Below, in pieces: positions 62,101 through 64,000 of a stretch of DNA of 64,000 nucleotides (its first letter is position 1; every line of letters begins with the position of its first letter). Where the stretch lies: NCBI RefSeq assembly GCF_000090795.2, contig NW_003546426.1, positions 85,238-149,237 of the forward strand, in the 5' to 3' direction. The translations under genes and the position numbers were made by a program. This DNA is from Amphimedon queenslandica (lineage: Eukaryota; Porifera; Demospongiae; Haplosclerida; Niphatidae). Below the pieces are notes generated by a model. It made no database searches and was not told the origin of the DNA. It saw nothing but the letters and a program-made list of their open reading frames with translations.

Positions 62101-63450
62101 CGGGGCGAGGAATCATTGAAACTGTGAATATATGAATAAACAGAATGACATCCTATTAATGATAAAAAGCAAATCATCTGATAAGGAGGACCTTGAAATG
62201 AAACCCAAGGCTCTTTTTCAGGTCCCACAATGACCCCTGCGCTCTGAGTCATAATATCAATAGAGTTATCAGCCTCCAGTGAATTCAAAGCTAACAGACT
62301 GATTGTGTAATGTGCTTGTGTCATTATAATTGTAGTCTATAGGTGATGTGAGAGTTAAACAGAAAGGAATGAGATCACCTGGTACTAACCACGGCACAGT
62401 ACTCCCGTTCACAATAGAGACACAATAACAATGAGTGATAGAGAGAGGATATAAAAGGAAGAGAGCAGAACATGCAGTCATCCATAACCAAAAGGAAATA
62501 ATTCAAGTGATATATTATAATCATTAATTGCAAATCGTTATCATCATAAAAATAATGATGCAAATATTTCTCTTTTTATGTTTTCTCTTGGCAGTGCAGG
62601 CTCAGAGTGGAAACAACACCACATCAATAGAAGATGAATGTGAAGACTATGACATCAACTGGTTCATACAGAAGTACAATTATCGTATACTGACCAAACC
62701 CTTCCTTCACATTGGGGTCAATATATCACTACCTGACGCAGCAGCTACCAAACACTGGGAGTTCAAAAAGATAATAAGAAATGCTCGTTTCCACAAACTC
62801 ACGCCTCATGAGGTCTGCAATGAGTACATACCAGAACACGCTCAACAGTTCAATCAAGCCTGTGGTTGGAATTACAAATGCGATTACAATCCTCATCGGT
62901 TCCCATCATACATATTCCAGGCCGACTGTCAAGATACAACATGGAGATCAGCTAACTCTATAGTTCCTCACAAATGCCGTGCAGTGTATTACCCAATACC
63001 AGTGCTATACAGTACTGGTTGCAGTCCACTCACTAGCAAGAAGGATTGGTACTGGAAACAAGAGATAGTTACTGTGTCGTGTGCCTAATACAACAAAACT
63101 ACATGTATTACGTCTTAATACACTTTATATCACTTATACATGTAGCTTGTACTTGATACTGTAGATCTTAAGGTTCCTTTTTTACTTAATTTTGTAAAAT
63201 ATCTTTTCTTGCCTTTAAAAAATATTTTTAAAAAGTTAGTTCATTTTTTCATGCCTGCCTATACAGTATTCTGCTATTTACAAAATGGAGTACATTGTAC
63301 ACCAAGGAGAGTAATCACATCAAAGAAAGTTAGGGCATAGAGGGAATGGGATGTTTCACAATGTCAATTAACAATTATTACAAACATTACCTTGTCAATA
63401 AATGACTCAATATCTGTGACAAGCTTTACACATTCAGTAACAGAAAGAGG
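59152..63450 (-). CDS. COG2: COG2, conserved oligomeric Golgi complex subunit 2 (3' half, six exons)
   Basis: The exons (coding order) are 63391-63450, 60772-60847, 60568-60716, 60399-60517, 59917-60088 and 59152-59259, all in phase. They encode the last ~227 residues; the 5' part lies beyond the right edge. IPRLFRRTNREVPSKPSGYV matches human COG2 VPRLYRRTNKEVPTTASSYV. TSELLSNVKRTEDSLMKLKR and SGMSDDNKIRLQLSIDIEAY match the human C-terminus. COG2 sits in lobe A of the COG tethering complex and supports retrograde intra-Golgi traffic and glycosylation. The intron between 60847 and 63391 (about 2.5 kb, much longer than its neighbours) holds two IL-17-like genes on the opposite strand. Confidence 0.93.
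60988..60993 (+). promoter_or_regulatory. Candidate TATA box of IL-17-like gene 1
   Basis: TATAAA lies 73-78 bases upstream of the start codon at 61066. It is plausible but unproven in an AT-rich region. Confidence 0.35.
61066..61674 (+). CDS. Secreted IL-17-like cystine-knot protein 1, nested in a COG2 intron
   Basis: A single-exon 202-residue protein. It starts MMKMMLFPALLLLMGAMLTD, a clear signal peptide. Residues 20-85 are Thr/Ile/Asn-rich and carry NxS/T sites. The C-terminal half has eight cysteines, with CDYDPFRYP at 117-125 preceded by C-x5. It continues with GACKTPYC, then C-I-I-D-R-K-R-L-PVLRY, then W and a final DCRC. IL-17 family proteins share the order C-x(n)-[DN]xPxR[YF]P, A-x-C...C, a PVLR strand, an aromatic and a final CxC. 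The match is by motif order only. If correct it would be an extracellular cytokine acting on SEFIR-domain receptors. A related gene lies 0.9 kb downstream. Other cystine-knot families (Spaetzle, NGF-like) are alternatives. Confidence 0.6.
   Translation: MMKMMLFPALLLLMGAMLTDSSPVAVVKPVASINITITTITNHSSIVPRDVPHSLLLSIQQSINRSSIAPLLNLLNMNQQIGGNNESINETEYCERQLKRLIDTRTSEGGCIFNIECDYDPFRYPALLLRGACKTPYCGKKPQKQCIIDRKRLPVLRYTKLNIEEGKGGYSQRGSSSNDNGSYQWIRSTYQYNSDCRCSNGL
61675..62449. other. Spacer between the two IL-17-like genes
   Basis: No gene is supported. It contains the 3' UTR of gene 1 and the upstream region of gene 2. No strong repeats are seen. Confidence 0.5.
62450..62457 (+). promoter_or_regulatory. 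TATA box (TATAAAAG) of IL-17-like gene 2
   Basis: A consensus TATAAAAG followed by a purine-rich stretch lies about 98 bases upstream of the start codon at 62555. This would place transcription start near 62480 with a 5' UTR of roughly 75 bases. TATA-driven promoters are common for inducible genes. Confidence 0.5.
62555..63088 (+). CDS. Secreted IL-17-like cystine-knot protein 2, nested in a COG2 intron
   Basis: A single-exon 177-residue protein starting at ATGATGCAAATA; the open frame extends nine codons upstream without an ATG. MMQIFLFLCFLLAVQAQ is a signal peptide with likely cleavage after VQA. Three NxT/S sites follow. There are eight cysteines in the mature part. CGWNYKCDYNPHRFPSYIF (103-121) matches gene 1's C-x5-CDY[DN]PxR[FY]P. 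It continues with QADC, then HKCRAVYYPIPVLYSTGC and a final WYWKQEIVTVSC. This order is close to IL-17 proteins (for example the C-W...NPxRxP, A-C...C, PVL, ...V-V-x-C strand pattern), with the last CxC reduced to one Cys. It and gene 1 are evidently tandem paralogs, well diverged. A receptor partner is not in this window. The fold call needs a structure prediction. Confidence 0.62.
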   Translation: MMQIFLFLCFLLAVQAQSGNNTTSIEDECEDYDINWFIQKYNYRILTKPFLHIGVNISLPDAAATKHWEFKKIIRNARFHKLTPHEVCNEYIPEHAQQFNQACGWNYKCDYNPHRFPSYIFQADCQDTTWRSANSIVPHKCRAVYYPIPVLYSTGCSPLTSKKDWYWKQEIVTVSCA

Positions 63451-63824
63451 CTACAAATTAAAAGAGCTATAACACATGGCATCATAATTCATAACTGCTA
63501 AATAACAATTAATAAAGCTTCCTTTAGCAGTAACAATTGTAATTTCAGTTCACAATCATTATTAAATCCAAGAGAACTACCTAACAGTAAACTTCTATTG
63601 CTTAAATACTTTAAATAGAAGAGATAATTCTATTTACATTACAGCAGCCAAAAAATGTAGTGCATTCTAATCCCCAACACAAAATTGACATGTTGTAATT
63701 ACAGAACTAACACTAGTAAATTATAAGTCAACTGGTTCATAATACTTACATGTACATGTATGTTGCGACCCCAGACCAGAAGTGCTGTATTATGGTTGCA
63801 ACATAAGTATTGTGAGCCCACAGT

Positions 63825-64000
63825 TCATGTCAGGGTTCCCATAGGATTTTGGCTAGTGCTCAGTCTTTGTTAGTGAATTTTAAAGTAGCTAAAAAATCTG
63901 GTCAAAAATGCAGATATACATGTAGGTGTAGGACATGGTATTTTGCCAAAAATTTCTAGGAGAGAGTTCTCTATCTTAATAAAGTTTTTTGATACATATA
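63825..64000. repeat. ~180-base monomer copy at the right edge
   Basis: It opens 'catgtcagggttcccatagg' and runs through 'gaattttaaagtagctaaaa' and 'gagagttctctat' to the window end, in the same order as the copies at 43370 and 54729. Confidence 0.6.

Noticed and set aside
62528-62554. Upstream extension of IL-17-like gene 2
   Set aside because: The frame is open but begins with TTG; the ATG at 62555 starts a proper signal peptide.

Overview
The window looks like a compact, AT-rich metazoan genome and fits a demosponge (Amphimedon-like) best. This is inferred from the mix of deeply conserved single-copy animal genes with short introns, a beta-helix/multipass membrane protein of a type I associate with sponges, very frequent ACATGTAC-type words, and dense small inverted-repeat transposons. 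No organelle or bacterial sequence is evident. Two assembly gaps are present (11651-11660 and 50134-50896). Exon boundaries given here were set by hand from GT/GC...AG sites and reading-frame continuity.

Layout. 1-1305: last exons of a + strand gene resembling mitochondrial ribosomal protein L49. 1306-31340: a cluster of three minus-strand ZNFX1-type RNA helicase/zinc-finger genes (A 1934-8011, B 15253-21630, C 25501-31340), separated by flanks that are copies of one another, plus a decayed piece of gene C's 3' end stranded between A and B (13090-13405). This arrangement records a tandem duplication. 31472-45296: conserved housekeeping genes packed closely: AIDA and ARMT1 (+), UTP3/SAS10, RBM8A/Y14 and MCM5 (all -). 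45444-48834: a large beta-helix plus multipass membrane protein (-). 49752-49852: last exon of an unidentified gene running into the gap. 50911-58218: a 17-exon QRICH2/C16orf96-like (DUF4795) gene with a large in-frame tandem repeat. 58351-58927: ZNRD2. 59152-63450 and beyond: the 3' half of COG2 (-). Inside one COG2 intron, on the opposite strand, lie two small single-exon genes for secreted eight-cysteine proteins that resemble interleukin-17.

How the genes relate. Most of the right two thirds is core cell biology: replication (MCM5), exon junction complex (RBM8A), rRNA processing (UTP3), Golgi tethering (COG2), protein/metabolite repair (ARMT1) and flagellar structure (QRICH2-like). The two accessory parts may bear on immunity. 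ZNFX1 is an antiviral dsRNA sensor in vertebrates and a small-RNA inheritance factor in nematodes, and here it has expanded to three genes. The two IL-17-like genes would be candidate cytokines in an early-branching animal. Any link between these two loci is inference; the sequence shows only that they lie within 64 kb of each other.

Repeats. Small terminal-inverted-repeat elements (MITEs) occur in introns and spacers. A roughly 180-base, satellite-like monomer with the recurring words 'ggccaaa' and 'tagtacagg' is scattered throughout. (ATT)n-type microsatellites abut several MCM5 splice acceptors.
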